From Aphidius gifuensis (taxonomy: Eukaryota > Arthropoda > Insecta > Hymenoptera > Braconidae): DNA of 64,000 nt. The stretch is taken from positions 24,218,537 through 24,282,536 of the forward strand of contig NC_057791.1 in the NCBI RefSeq assembly GCF_014905175.1. Direction: 5' to 3'. Shown here piece after piece: positions 37,880 through 50,035 of the stretch. The number at the start of each line of letters is the position of its first letter. The stretch's first letter is position 1. The position numbers were made by a program, and so were the translations under genes. A model generated the notes under the pieces. That model had not been told where the DNA came from and ran no database searches. It worked only from the letters and a program-made list of their open reading frames with translations.

Positions 37880-38177
37880 ACAGTAAAAATTACCTGATTA
37901 CATTTGTGGCAAATTAAATCTCCACAACCAACTCTTGTGCTTTGACACTGAAAAAATAAAAAAATTTATAGTATTAAATAATTTATTAATTGTTACAAAA
38001 AAAATATTATATAATTAACACTAAATGTATGATGATGATTAATATTTAATAATACTTACTGATTGATTATTCAACTCGCATATGGTAGAATATTGTTGTC
38101 CATTTATTGTATAACAAAAATTAAAAATATTTAAAAATTATTATTACAAAAAGACAAATTTTTTAAATATCTGTCAT
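37880..38177 (-). pseudogene. Cysteine-rich peptide copy F, broken
   Basis: Minus-strand relative of copy A: exon 1 is seen up to the donor at about 38062 and exon 2 begins after an acceptor at about 37951. The signal-peptide frame has stops and a shift, and exon 2 diverges after a stretch reading like GDLICHKCN. It points towards copy E. Confidence 0.7.
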
Positions 38178-38419
38178 TTTAATTATTTATTTAATAGTTA
38201 TATGACTAACGTTGTTAATAATAATAATTGTTAGTTTCTTGCTGAATTTTATGAGCTTAGTTTGTCTATCAATTGACAAGTCTAACTATCTAGTAATGAA
38301 AAAATAAAAATTGACTAAAAACCACCAAATTAAAAGTAACGTGAGTAAGAATAAACATTAAATTTTTACTTATATTAAAGCTGTCTCGATTAAAAAATTT
38401 TAATGATTATTGTTTTTTT

Positions 38420-38960
38420 ACATCAGTCAGTTGGACTTCATGTGAATCACCAAACCAGTTGTCAACAATAAACTTTAGTGAATCTTTTTGCGGTCCATTG
38501 CTTAATGTGAGTGGTGTAATCATGGATGAATGTACCACTGACAAAACAAAGAATTTGTTCGAGTTACTAAAGTCTTGTAATACCAAATCTTTACCAAGTG
38601 ATGAGCAGCAGATTGAATAGCCACTAGTAAACTTGGATAAGGATCATCCAGTATCAATTTTTACTCATCATATTCATCCCGATACTTTCAACAGTTTTTC
38701 ATCAATTCTTGCTGATGAATTACAAGCAGAAATAATCAAAAATTATAAAGAAGAAGTTATTAAATTTAATTTGATGCTTCAAAATCAACATCGTCTTTAT
38801 CACCATGAAATTTAGAGTTTAAACTAGGAAATAGAAAGCTTAAAAAAAATAAATATTAGTTTAAACTTTGAATTACGAGTTGAATGAGAAAAAAAAAAAG
38901 ATACAGCCAGAAAGACAACGAGAAAAAATTAAACAAAAATTGTCCATTTTTAAAAAATCT
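38420..38960 (+). pseudogene. Intronless pseudogene with in-frame stops, source unknown
   Basis: A reading frame with normal protein composition runs from about 38420 and is broken by TAG or TGA at about 38617, 38814, 38825 and 38885. Pieces read like VIMDECTTDKTKNLFELL, then HPDTFNSFSSILADELQAE and a probable coiled coil. It lacks introns, unlike its neighbours, so a retrocopy is likely. I do not recognise the parent. Confidence 0.5.
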
Positions 38961-39339
38961 TTTAATTGAGTTATTTTATTGATTTATTTATAGAATGTGA
39001 TAGGCAAAAGCTTACTAAAGCCAGAAAAAAATATTTTGTTGGGAGATAAAAAATTGTATTTGATTTTTTTGATTCTTATATTAAAAAAAAAAAAAAAATA
39101 TTTTTTGAGTAACTTTTGTTTCATTTTTTTACAATTATTTTTATTTAACTGTCTGCTAACTTTTTTAATTTTTCAGAATATTTGATTTATTATTAATTTA
39201 AAAAAAATTGAGTGTTAACCTCTGTATACTGCTTCTGTTATATATATAGACCACATGTAAGCTCTAAAGATGGTTCAAATAATGCGCGCCTAAAAGTCGG
39301 CCATGTTTGATACTTGTGCTAAATAAATAAGCAATAAGT

Positions 39340-39405
39340 ATAAACAATAAAATTTGTAAGTAAATATTAAATTAATAATAATTACTTACAAATTTTATTG
39401 TTTAT
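39340..39405. repeat. Perfect 24-base palindrome arms
   Basis: 24 bases (ATAAACAATAAAATTTG followed by TAAGTAA) at 39340-39363 are exactly reverse-complemented at 39382-39405, with an 18-base A/T loop. It sits at the right edge of the block inserted between the two promoter-like copies. Confidence 0.8.
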
Positions 39406-39560
39406 TTATTATTATTGATTATTATATTTTATCATCACCTTATTGTTGATTTGTTTGTTTTTTATTTACTTAAAGCTTCATTTACAAAAAAACAACAAAA
39501 AAAAAACTGTCGCTGTCTTCATTTAACACAGAGAGAAATCTTTTTTATCGATACAAAAAA
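39382..39560. repeat. Promoter-like segment, right copy of a duplication
   Basis: Second copy of 37011-37195, about 110 bases before the ATG of the following gene. Its left edge forms the right arm of the 24-base palindrome. Confidence 0.8.
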
Positions 39561-39669
39561 AAAAAAAAAATTAGCGGCTAAATTAGAAGTTAGATTATAA
39601 TCTAATATCTAAAAAGAAATAAATAAATAAACAAGCTGATGTTGAATGATAATTGTTTGTTATTAACAA

Positions 39670-41249
39670 ATGGCAGGTTTGTTGATAAAAAATATTGCTC
39701 AACAACTCAATACAATGGTAACAGAAGAATCAGAATCTCTATGTCATCCTGAAAAATCAAACAACAATAACAGTAAGTACTTATTGTTGATGATATTATT
39801 AACAACAATTAATAATTATTATATTTAAAACAGGTAATCCTACGTCATTTATTGATATTCTACGTCAATTAGTTCGAGATGATATTGGTTCATCATCAGA
39901 TGCAATTGATAACACACGAATTCAAGTACCAGCTATTAAAAAATCAACAAATCGTTGGGCTGAGTCAATGGCTAAATGTAAGCTAGAATTAGTATTTTTA
40001 CAATGCACTGTTTGGTTGAAACATCTTGCTGGAGCATCAAATTACATACCATCTGATGAGCTAATGAAAATTATTGAAGGACTTGATGATGAAAAATTAT
40101 CAAAGATAAATAATGATACACTTGACAGTGACATTGTTCCAGGAACACCACAATTATCAAAGAAAAAAATTAATAATACAAAAACGACAACAATGACAAC
40201 ACCACAAAGAACATGGCCTGGAAAAATTGATAAACCATTGGGTTTTCATGATGGTAAAACAAGTTTAATACCATCATCTGAAGATGGTTGTAGTCAACAA
40301 AGTGCTGATTTATTTGATTCCCAATCATTACCAGATAATCAAATTAGTTATTATGACAGTGGTATGCATTCAATGCTTGGTCAAAAGACCAATTGTCAAT
40401 CAAGTGTTGATAAAATCAATGAACAAACTGGTCCACCAGTTAAAAAAAAAAAGAAAAATGAATCATTGTTTGTTTCATCAGCTGTGTTGTCATCATTTTT
40501 GGCTAATCATCCATTTAATAATATTGGCTTGCAAGTTGTACGTGTATTACTATGTGCACTTGAAAGAAAAGATACATTTAAATATTCACGTTATCATTAT
40601 GAAGAAATTAAAGAAGCTGTTGATGCTATTATTAATTTTATAAATTGTATTGAAAAAGAAGAAGATATTTATTATGGATATGTTAGCTTTTGTGTTCCTG
40701 TTGCTGTTGATAGTATAGAAAAAATTTGTTTCGATTATGACAATGAGGATTATGATGATGACATTGAGGTATTTATTAATTTTTTTAATTATATAATTTT
40801 ACTAAATTAATTTGTTTTGTAATTTAATTCGTCAGGAAATGGAACGATTAATATTGATGAAAATTATTCTTGAGCTTTGTAACATCAAGTCCATTTGTGA
40901 AAGAACAATAAGCATGATAATTAGCAAAATTCATAGCTTAGAAAAATTATATACTGGTGAAAATAAATTAGCACCATCAGGAATTGATTATAAAATAATG
41001 GGTCTTGGTTTTTGTGTTGATTTAGTGATGAATAAATATTTGGAAATGTTTTTAAAAAATTATACTGAAACAAAAATTGATTGGAAAAGAAAATTTAATC
41101 AATCAAAAACAAGTGAAAATTTTATTATAACAATTGTTGAAGAATTTAAATTAATTTATAAAACAAATAGATTAATTTTTCCGCAATTTGGATTTTTAAT
41201 CAAAGATATTTGGAAACGACTTGTTGAAAAAATTCAACCAAGTGATTAA
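39670..41249 (+). CDS. Unrecognised helical protein, 483 residues
   Basis: Exons 39670-39772, 39834-40768 and 40836-41249 join in frame. No family recognised. Seen: an N-terminal helical part (ILRQLVRDD, then WAESMAKCKLELVFLQC), a low-complexity middle with Thr/Ser and PGTPQLSKKK, a basic patch VKKKKKNES that may be a nuclear signal, an acidic loop ending exon 2 (YDDDIE) and a C-terminal helical domain with regular Leu/Ile spacing. No signal peptide or membrane span. The middle looks like a phosphorylated linker of a nuclear or cell-cycle scaffold, but this is a guess. All splice borders are good. Confidence 0.75.
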
Positions 41250-41457
41250 TAATATTTTTAAATGTTAATATAAAATTAATATAAATTATTTTACATGAAA
41301 ATAATGATATTTATTATTTTAAAATTATTTAAATAAATAATTTTTCAGTTAAAAATTGTAATTTAATTAATTTTAAAAATTACATTTTATTTTTAATTAG
41401 TTATATTGTTAAAAAATTATTAATTTCAATTGAATCATTTAATTCAAATTAAGTTAT

Positions 41458-42959
41458 TTAATTTTTAAAAATCAAATAAAAATTCGCTAAAATCATAAAA
41501 ACAAAAATATCTATTGTAAAAATTGTCGCTGAATTTTTATCATCATTTTGATTTCGATGACAAAGAGCCATCTCATCATCTGGAATTAATTCCCTGGTGA
41601 TATTTATAAATTTATCAAGTTCACAATATTCTTGACAATTTGGAAGTTTCATTGGAATAACAGTTCCATAAATACTATGACGATAATTGATCTAGAAATA
41701 AAAATTATCAATCAATAAAAAATATAAAAATAAAAAAATTATCTTACCTTGATGGAATATTTATTGTCAAATGAATCGAAATAAATTTCAAAGACTAAAC
41801 TAGCACCAGGACTCAAAATATGAGGGATCCAAATATTTAAACTTTGCATAATTCCTTGTAAATTTTTTTCCTCACCACTGTATAAATATAATTTAATTTT
41901 ATCATCACCATGATTATTTTTAAACTTAATTGTATCATCAATAATTTTACTGATAAAATTTCCGCCATTTAATATTTTTTGAATTTTAGAATTTGATTGA
42001 AGTTCATATGACAAAAGTGTTACATTCATTAATTCTCCAATTGGAAAAATATCATTTGCCCAGCTTGGAATAACACCATTATTATCACGCTAAAAAAACA
42101 AATTAATTTCAAGTGAATCATCAGCTTGAATGTATTTATAATGATGATGCTTACGATTGTCTCGAGAATTGAATAAATCAAGGCTACATCTGAAGGACTC
42201 TCGACTTTCTTTCCGTAATTCTCAGATACATAATTGAATAATGTTTTGTACATTGAAACATCTGATTGCCATTTTTTATTAACAATATTTTCTTGTTCAA
42301 CATAACTTGGACATAAATAACCAAGTAGTAATGTGTCATCTTCAATTGGTTGATAGTCTATTTAACGAAAAAACATAGAGTATTAAATTTTTGTTTTAAT
42401 AAATGATGATTAATCAAATGGTACCTGATACAACTGGCTGCCAATCAAGATCATCATTCCATTTTTGAATATCAGATGGAGGCCACAGACCAGCATTAAC
42501 CAATTGAGCTGATATCATTGATAAAACATATTCAGATGTACGAACTTGTGTTATGTCTGGATGATAAATATCACCAATAAATTCAGAGTAAGTTCTTCTA
42601 AGCTCAACACCAAGATTGTACAAATTCATTTTAGCTTGCTAAATTCCATAAAATATTAAATGTAAATTATTTATTTTTTATATCAATTTTTAGATACGTA
42701 CGTTTGACATGTCATCAGTATTTTCTAGAAAATATTGGTAGTTTAATTTATCAGGATACACAATGTCATCATAAGAATTCATTTGAATTGGCGCATAAAG
42801 TTTATGAGAAAATATCTGAGAATAAATGATTTTTGTTTATTTAAAAATTAGTTTTTTTTAGGTTTATAAAATACTTACAATGTGGAGTAATTTTAATTGT
42901 GGAGTTGATAGAACTGGTGATACCAGGAGGAGGATAATTAACATCCGACATTTAGACAT
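41458..42959 (-). CDS. Histidine acid phosphatase-like protein without catalytic motifs (copy 0)
   Basis: Minus-strand exons 42959-42879, 42815-42702, 42638-42425, 42357-42155, 42089-41748 and 41691-41458 give about 395 residues. It has a signal peptide (LIILLLVSPVLS), the family exon layout and blocks aligning with the + strand copies (DLDWQPV, LNGG, YLYSGEE). The catalytic RHGxRxP is replaced by SHKLYAP, the second active-site Arg block is altered (VRTSEYVLSM), and the C-terminal His of SGHE is Glu. Phosphatase activity is therefore unlikely. Unlike the others it ends in a hydrophobic stretch (IFVFMILANFYLIF), which could be a membrane or GPI-anchor signal. Frame and splice sites are intact, arguing for a retained function. 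Confidence 0.85.
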
Positions 42960-43963
42960 ATTTGAATTTTATAAAAGTTTCGAGAGAAAAAATATTGTCG
43001 ACGATGTTGAGTCGTTCAAAGACAAGCGGAAACTAAAATTATTAAAGATTGTTACATCAATAATAATTATTATTAAATTACAATAAATAAATATGTAGTT
43101 TTTAATTGATGGAAATAATCATCATTGATATTTCAAGGTTTCGAAATACCAGTTTAGTCATTACGTGTTTGAAATAAATTTGCTGTTTGCAATGTTTTTT
43201 TTTTTTATCAAGACAGAAATGAAGAAATTATCATTTAAATTGTTCTCATTTGTGGGATTATTTTATAAATGATAATAAAATATTTTTATCTTGTTCATTA
43301 TCGTGCAAAGTAAATGACAAATTGATAAGTAAAATGTAATTGATCTAATTATTTGAATTTTATTTGTTTAAATTTTATTAAAAATTTCTTTGTTTAATTG
43401 TTGATAAAATACAATAGATTAATGACTGATTTTTTTTTTTTTTAATTAACATTGATTAATGCTTTAATCATTTAATTTGTAGACAAAAAAATTACTTATT
43501 ATTACGAAATTTCGATGAGTAAATAATTGTAAATTAAAGTCGATAAAAAATATTTATAAATTTATTTATTTATTAGGCTATTTATAAATATTAAAAATGA
43601 TAATTAAATAAAATAATAATAATAATTAAAACATGAGTAAATTTAACAATAATTTGTTTTTTTTAATCAAATATATTTATTATTTTTAAAATTGAAAAAT
43701 GTTGTTTAAAAAAAAGATATAAATTTCATTATAATGATTAAAAATTTGTTATTTGTTTTTAATTTATTGATTATTTGTTTAAAATTTATTATTACAAGTT
43801 TTATTTATATTTACAGTCGTTTTTTGATGAATAAAATTTACCATTTATTTTAAATGAAAATATAAATAATTGTTTCGAATGAAAATGGAAATTGTTTTAT
43901 GTAAAAACAATGGTAAAGATATAAAATTGCGTTAATGAGAATTTTAAAAATTAAATTATCAAC
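42960..43963. other. Divergent intergenic region between phosphatase copies 0 and 1
   Basis: A+T-rich; holds the leaders of both head-to-head genes. A TATA box for copy 1 is seen at 43920; none is clear for copy 0. Confidence 0.4.
43920..43926 (+). promoter_or_regulatory. TATA box of phosphatase copy 1
   Basis: TATAAAA 44 bases before the ATG, implying a very short untranslated leader. Copies 2-4 share this layout. Confidence 0.5.
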
Positions 43964-45474
43964 ATGACCAAGATGTTAATGATTAATTCAATTTTTTTAT
44001 TTTTAAATTTGTTTTCAATACCGACAAATGCTGAGCTAAAAATTGAATTTTTAAATGTAGTAAGTAAAATTAATTTACCAATATTATGTAAATTATTTAT
44101 TTGATTTTTTTCGATAGGTTTTTCGACATGGAGATCGAGCACCAGGTAATCACACATACCCAAATGATCCATATAAAATTTTTAATTATAAATTGAAAAG
44201 ACACGGAGAGCTAACAAACGTATGTATAAAAAAAAAAATAGAATTAAAATTAAAATAATATAAAATACAAACAATTTGATTAATAATTTGTAATGAATTT
44301 TCGAAGGCTGGTAAAAGACGTATGTATCTTCTCGGTGGTGAGTTACGTAAATTGTATGGTGATTTTATTGGTGAAGATTACAGTTCAACAATTGTCAATG
44401 CTCGAAGTACTGATGGAGACAGATATAAAATGTCATGTGAACTTGTCATGGCATCATTATTCCAACCGAAGAATGATCAAATCTGGAATGAAAAATTAAA
44501 TTGGCAGCCGACAATTGTCAATGTTGTTCCAAGTTATTTGGATATACTTATGTTTCCACAAGAATGTCCACAGTAAGTCAATTAAAAAAAATAAAATATA
44601 CATTTAAAATTATACTTTTGGCAAGAATAATTATTGATCTAATTATACATTTTCATTTTAGATACCTGAAAGAATTTTCAAAAGTCCAGGAGTTACCAGA
44701 AATAAAATTAAAAGTCAGTAAATTTGATGACTTTATGAAAAATTTAACTAAATGGACGGGACATAAAATAAACTCAGCAGCTGATATGTATCATTTGTAT
44801 CATACATTATCACTGGAAAATGCATTAAATTTAACTCTACCAGACTGGACAAAAGGTGTATTTCCAGATGGATTATTATTGAATGGAACAGTTTTGGAAT
44901 ATGAAATAGCATCATATGGTACCACTCTCAAAAGACTCAATGGAGGTTCGTAATCAATTCAATTGATTAAAACATAAATTAAAATATATTTTACTTGATA
45001 AATAATAATATATTTCAGGTGTGCTGTTGAGAAATTTTACAGAAAGTATGCTAGATGTTATTAACAGTAAAACAAACAATGTTAAAAAGCTTAATTTATA
45101 CAGTGGTGATCAGAAAAATGTAGCAACACTTCTCAATACTTTGGGTGTTTTTACTCCTCATGTTCCTCAATTTTCAAGTGCTGTTATTTTGGAATTACTG
45201 AGTGATTGCGGAGAATACTACGTCAAGGTAAATATTAAATAATTAAATAAGTAAAAAAAAATTTTATATTTAAAAATTTTAGGTTCGTTATTACAAAGGA
45301 ATTCCAGAAGAAACAATAACTTTAAAAATACCTGGATGCGATGAATTATGTCCTTTTGAAAATTTTACAAAATTAATGGAACCAGTTATTCCGAGTGATG
45401 ATGAATTATACTGCCCAAAATTGCCGTTAAATATTTTAATAAAAAAAATTTACGACGATTTTATTCGTATATGA
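43964..45474 (+). CDS. Venom acid phosphatase-like, copy 1
   Basis: Exons 43964-44059, 44118-44219, 44307-44572, 44662-44945, 45019-45227 and 45283-45474 give 382 residues, the length of insect secreted acid phosphatases. Known: these branch-2 histidine phosphatases hydrolyse phosphomonoesters at low pH; relatives occur in hymenopteran venom as well as in lysosomes. Seen: signal peptide ending at TNAEL, phosphate-binding VFRHGDRAP in exon 2, ARSTDGDRYKMS and NWQPTIV in exon 3, LNGG before exon 5, CDELCPFE with paired cysteines in exon 6. The expected His of the distal motif is replaced (YSGDQKN), which should reduce or alter catalysis. Several N-glycosylation sites. Venom expression is not shown by the sequence. 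Confidence 0.9.
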
Positions 45475-46046
45475 ATTCAACGTGTTTATTCAGCATGAAC
45501 AAATTTTATTCATGCGTAATTAACAAAAACAAAACAAGTACACTTTAATAATTATAAAAAAAAAAAATTGATGTAATTTATAATTTATATAATTTAATTT
45601 GTATATTTTTTTTAACAATACAATAATAAAAAATATGAAAAAAAAAAAAACAATTGTTATTATCTTGTAAAAATTTTTTTTTCGTTATAATTTTATAATT
45701 ATTTATCATTTAAAAGCTGATTTATTTATTTTTTAAAATTTATTCAGTTGTAAATGATATTATTATATAACGTACATCAATTAATTGTTATTTTCTTTTT
45801 TTATTATTTTCACTACGTTTTTGTTTATCGTTAAAATAATAGTTTTTAATTATTTTGATAAGAGTAAAAACATTGAAATAATAGTTTTGATTATTGTTTT
45901 TAAATTTGTATAAATATTAATGAATGGCATTGTTGTTAAATGGCTGTTTTATAAACAAATAATTTAAAAAAATATATTCCTTTCATAATATATTATGTAA
46001 TTTTATATAAAATGGATTGTTGAGTAATAATTTGTCATTATTCAAG
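45475..46046. other. Intergenic region between phosphatase copies 1 and 2
   Basis: A+T-rich spacer of 572 bases with T and A runs; only the TATA box at 46004 is recognised. Confidence 0.4.
46004..46012 (+). promoter_or_regulatory. TATA box of phosphatase copy 2
   Basis: TATATAAAA 43 bases before the ATG. Confidence 0.5.
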
Positions 46047-47686
46047 ATGAAAAATTTAACACTGTTTAATTTTTTATTATTTATTTCTGCATTGAGAATA
46101 AATGCAGAGCCAAAAATTGAATATATAAGTGTTGTAAGTATTGTTGGAGAAAAAATTAGGTACTTTACATATTATTTAGTAATTAATTTTTAATTTTTTT
46201 CATCAGTTGTTTCGACACGGAGAACGTGCACCAGATTATAATGAATATGCAAATGATCCATACAGATATGCTACTTTTTCACCAGAAGGAAATGGTGAAT
46301 TAACAAATGTACGTATTGAAAAAAATTATATGTAAATAGATAAATAAATTTTAAATAATTTTAAAGATTGGAAGAATGCGAGAGTATCGGCTAGGTGAAA
46401 AATTACGTGAATTGTATGATGATTTTATTAGTGGTACATATAATTCATCAGTTATTCATGCTCGTACTACTGATTGGGATAGAATTAAAATGTCATGTCA
46501 ACTTGTAATGGCTGCATTATTTAAACCAGATAATAAACAAATATGGAATCGAAATTTAAATTGGCAGCCTACTGTTATCGATTCTGTTCCTGGTTTTTTG
46601 GATGCACTTATGTTTCCACAAGATTGTCCATTGTGAGTTAAATAATTATCATAAATATTTTTCATATTCAAATATTCTCATTAAAATATCAAATTAATAA
46701 TTCAATTGAAAAAAAAAAATATATATTTTAATAATTAAATAAATATTTTATTAGATTTTTATTTTCGAAAAATTTTATTTAATTTATTTTTTAAAATTGT
46801 AATTTATTTATTTATTTTATTTTTTGTTACTTAGATATTTAGAAGAATATTCAAAAAGTGAAAATTCAACAGAGGTCAAAAAAATATTCAATGAATTTAG
46901 TGATTTTAGAAAAAAATTAACAAAATTAGCTGGTCAGCCGATAAAATCATTTTTCGATATTTATCGTGTCTATCATGCATTGACACTGGAAGCTGCATTA
47001 AATTTGACTCTTCCAAAATGGACAGAAAAATATTTTCCCAATGGATTGTTATTAAAAGGTACAATATTGTACTATGAAACTGTATCATGGACTACAAAAT
47101 TAAAGCGACTAAACGGAGGTATATATATTATCCAATTTTCACACTAAATTTTCGATAAATAATTTCCTGTTAATTTAGTTAATTGTAACAAATGAAAAAT
47201 TTCAGGAATGCTATTACGAAATATTACAGAAAATATGCTTGATGTAATTTCTAATAAAACAGAAATTAAAAAAAAAATGTATTTATACAGTGGTAATGAA
47301 AGAAATCTTGCAGCTTTTCTTATAACTTTGGGTGTTTATGATCGACAAGTGCCTGAATTTTCAAGTGCCGTTATTCTAGAATTACTCAGCGAATGTGGAG
47401 AATATTACGTCAAGGTAATTATTAAATAATTATAATAAATTATTTATTAAACAATAAAATAAGTGAAAAAAATAATTTTATATTTATTCATTAGGTTCGT
47501 TACTACAAAGGGATTCCAGAAGAAACAATAACTTTAAAAATACCTGGATGCGATGAATTGTGTCCTTTTGAAAATTTTTTAAAAATTATGGAACCAGTTA
47601 TTCCAGAAGAAAATGAACTGATATGCATGAAAGAGCCTCTTAAACTATTGATACAAAAAACTTATGATAAATTAAGTCGTATTTAA
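46047..47686 (+). CDS. Venom acid phosphatase-like, copy 2
   Basis: Exons 46047-46133, 46207-46308, 46367-46632, 46835-47118, 47206-47414 and 47495-47686; 379 residues. Exons 2-6 have exactly the same lengths as in copy 1. Signal peptide ends near RINAEP. The phosphate-binding motif is LFRHGERAP; Asp/Glu at that position varies in the family. The distal His is Asn (YSGNERN), so general-acid chemistry is expected to be impaired. NWQPTVI, LNGG and the exon-6 cysteines (CDELC) are conserved, so folding should be normal. Confidence 0.9.
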
Positions 47687-47939
47687 AATTAATATTATTA
47701 TTTTCTATCAACATATTTTTTGTTATTTAACATTTTTTATTATTTTTACATCATTAAATATAAAGTCAATAAAGTTATATTGTTAAGTCTTTTTTCAGGT
47801 GTTAAATGTGCAAATATTTGTAATTTTTTCGCTTATTATTTCGATTGTTTTGTAATAAAGTTGATAAAAAAATAAATACAAAATTTTGAAACAACAAAAA
47901 TTATTGATAATTTTTTGTACATCAACACAATATTCATGG

Positions 47940-47947
47940 TATAAATA
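47940..47947 (+). promoter_or_regulatory. TATA box of phosphatase copy 3
   Basis: TATAAATA 51 bases before the ATG. Confidence 0.5.
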
Positions 47948-47990
47948 TGCTTCATTGCAGTTTTAAATTTGTAAAATATCAATAGGCATC

Positions 47991-49457
47991 ATGAACAACT
48001 GGACATTGATTTTTTATTTAATAACAAATTTATTATTTTTAAATATAAATGCTAAACCGAAAATTGAATTTTTAAGTGTCGTAAGTTGAAATAAAAGAAA
48101 ATAAAAAATTAAATTATGTAAATTACTTATTTTTCCTATTTTTTTCTTTGTAGATTTTTCGACATGGTGATAGAACACCAGACGTGGGTGGATATCCAAA
48201 TGATCCATATAAAAATTTCGATTTTGCACCAGAAGGACGTGGACAATTAACTAATGTACGTATAAAAAATAAATATATATTAATTGAATATAAATAAATA
48301 GTTTTGAATTTTATTTAAAGACTGGTAAAATGCGTGAGTATCGTCTTGGTGAAAAAATACGTGAATTATATGGAGATTTTATTGGAGATACATATAGTCC
48401 ATCAATTGTAAATGCACGTAGTACTGATTTCGACAGAACAAAAATGTCTCTTCAACTTGTCTTGGCCGCATTATTTAAACCAAATGATAAACAAATATGG
48501 AATGAAAATTTAAATTGGCAGCCAACAATTGTTGATTTTGTTCCTGGTTATTTGGATGTACTTATGGTTCCCCAACAATGTCCACAGTAAGTCATAAATA
48601 TTTTTAAATAAAGTTGTGATTAAATAATTTTTTGATAAGAAAATAAATGATTACATTATGTAGATATTTAAAAGAACTATCAAGAGTCAACAATTTACCA
48701 GAAATCCAAGCCAGACTCAATAAACTGAGTGGTTTGATGAAAAATTTAACTAAATGGACTGGAAAATCGATCGAAACATCAGCTGATATTTTTTTTCTAT
48801 ATATTACATTGTCAATTGAAGATTCATTGAATTTAACACTTCCAGAATGGACAAAAGGAATTTATCCAAATGGATTATTATTAAATGGTACTATTTTGCA
48901 TTATGAAACTATATCCTACACTACAAAATTGAAAAGGCTCAACGGAGGTTTGTATATGATCCAAATTTTTTAATTCCATGTATTGAAAAATTTTATATTA
49001 ATTATAACCATGCAAATGTTTCAGGAATGCTATTACAAAATATTACGGAAAATATGCTTGATGTAATTTCGAATAAGACAGAATTTAAAAACAAAATGTA
49101 TTTATACAGTGGTCATGAAGAAAATGTTGCTGCTTTTCTTATAACTTTGGGTGTTTATGATCGTCAAGTGCCTCAATTTTCAAGTGCCGTTTTTTTGGAA
49201 TTACTTAGTGATAGTGGAGAATATTATGTCCAGGTAAATATTAAATAATTATAATAAATTATTTATTGAATAATAAAATAAGTAAAAAAAAAACGCAATT
49301 TTATATTTAATTTTATTAGGTTCGTCATTACAAAGGAATTCCAGAAGAAACAATAACTTTAAAAATACCAGGATGTGATGAGTTGTGTCCTTTTAAAAAA
49401 TTTTTAAAGCTTATGGAACCAGTTACTCCAGAAGGAGATGAACTTAAATGCATATAG
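47991..49457 (+). CDS. Venom acid phosphatase-like, copy 3 (catalytic residues intact, short tail)
   Basis: Exons 47991-48080, 48154-48255, 48321-48586, 48664-48947, 49025-49233 and 49320-49457; 362 residues. Both catalytic regions are present: IFRHGDRTP and YSGHEEN, with ARSTDFDRTKMS between them, so this is one of two copies predicted active. A TAG after KCI ends the protein 18 codons earlier than in copies 1, 2 and 4; the missing tail can still be recognised downstream. The exon-6 cysteines before the stop are kept. Close to copy 4 in exons 2 and 3 (FDFAPEGRGQL in both). Confidence 0.9.
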
Positions 49458-50035
49458 AATATCCTCAAGATTTTCATAACAAAAAACTTGATAAATTTAG
49501 TCGTTTATTTCAAGTTGATATTATCATTTTAATATAAATATTTTTTATTATATTTTATAAATTTTAATAAAGTCTAAAAAATTACACTTATGTTAAGTTG
49601 AATTTTTATTTATTTATTATTTTGTATTTTTCCATAATTACTATAGATTATTTTGTATTTTTACGGAAGTGGAATAGACGTAAATCGTCCCACCATAGTA
49701 TTTTTTTTATGTTAATTTAATGGCCCAGTAAACTCAAATATTTTGTGATATAAATAATATATTCTTCAAATTGTTGTATCGTGTTGGAATATGTCAGCTA
49801 TATACTGTATTTTTTTTTTTTTTCTTTATCAATCATTTAATGATTATTATTCAACATTGATAATAGTAATGTATTTTATTTTACTGTTGTAACATTAACG
49901 ACTTGAAATAAAAAAAAAGTACGAGAGGAAAGAGGTAATTATTGATAAGTAAATTTCATGCAAATAAAACAAGTTAAAGAAATATAAATATCGTTGCTTG
50001 TAATTTTATATTTGTCATACAAGAAAAATTGAACA
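49458..50035. other. Intergenic region between phosphatase copies 3 and 4
   Basis: Holds the decayed tail of copy 3 (to about 49510), A+T-rich spacer and the TATA box at 49983. Nothing else recognised. Confidence 0.4.
49983..49990 (+). promoter_or_regulatory. TATA box of phosphatase copy 4
   Basis: TATAAATA 53 bases before the ATG. Confidence 0.5.

Larger units (their letters stand above)
37300..38330. repeat. Large imperfect inverted repeat (pseudogene copies E and F)
   Basis: Left arm about 37300-37755, right arm about 37757-38330, meeting near 37756 within matching TTTTATTG/CAATAAAA sequence. Arm pairs recognisable by eye include TTAGTTTGTCTATCAA with its complement, AACAATTATTATTAT, the CAACAATATTCTACC exon and the 3' flank. 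The arms are each one diverged copy of the cysteine-rich gene unit of copy A type, pointing at each other. Confidence 0.75.
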
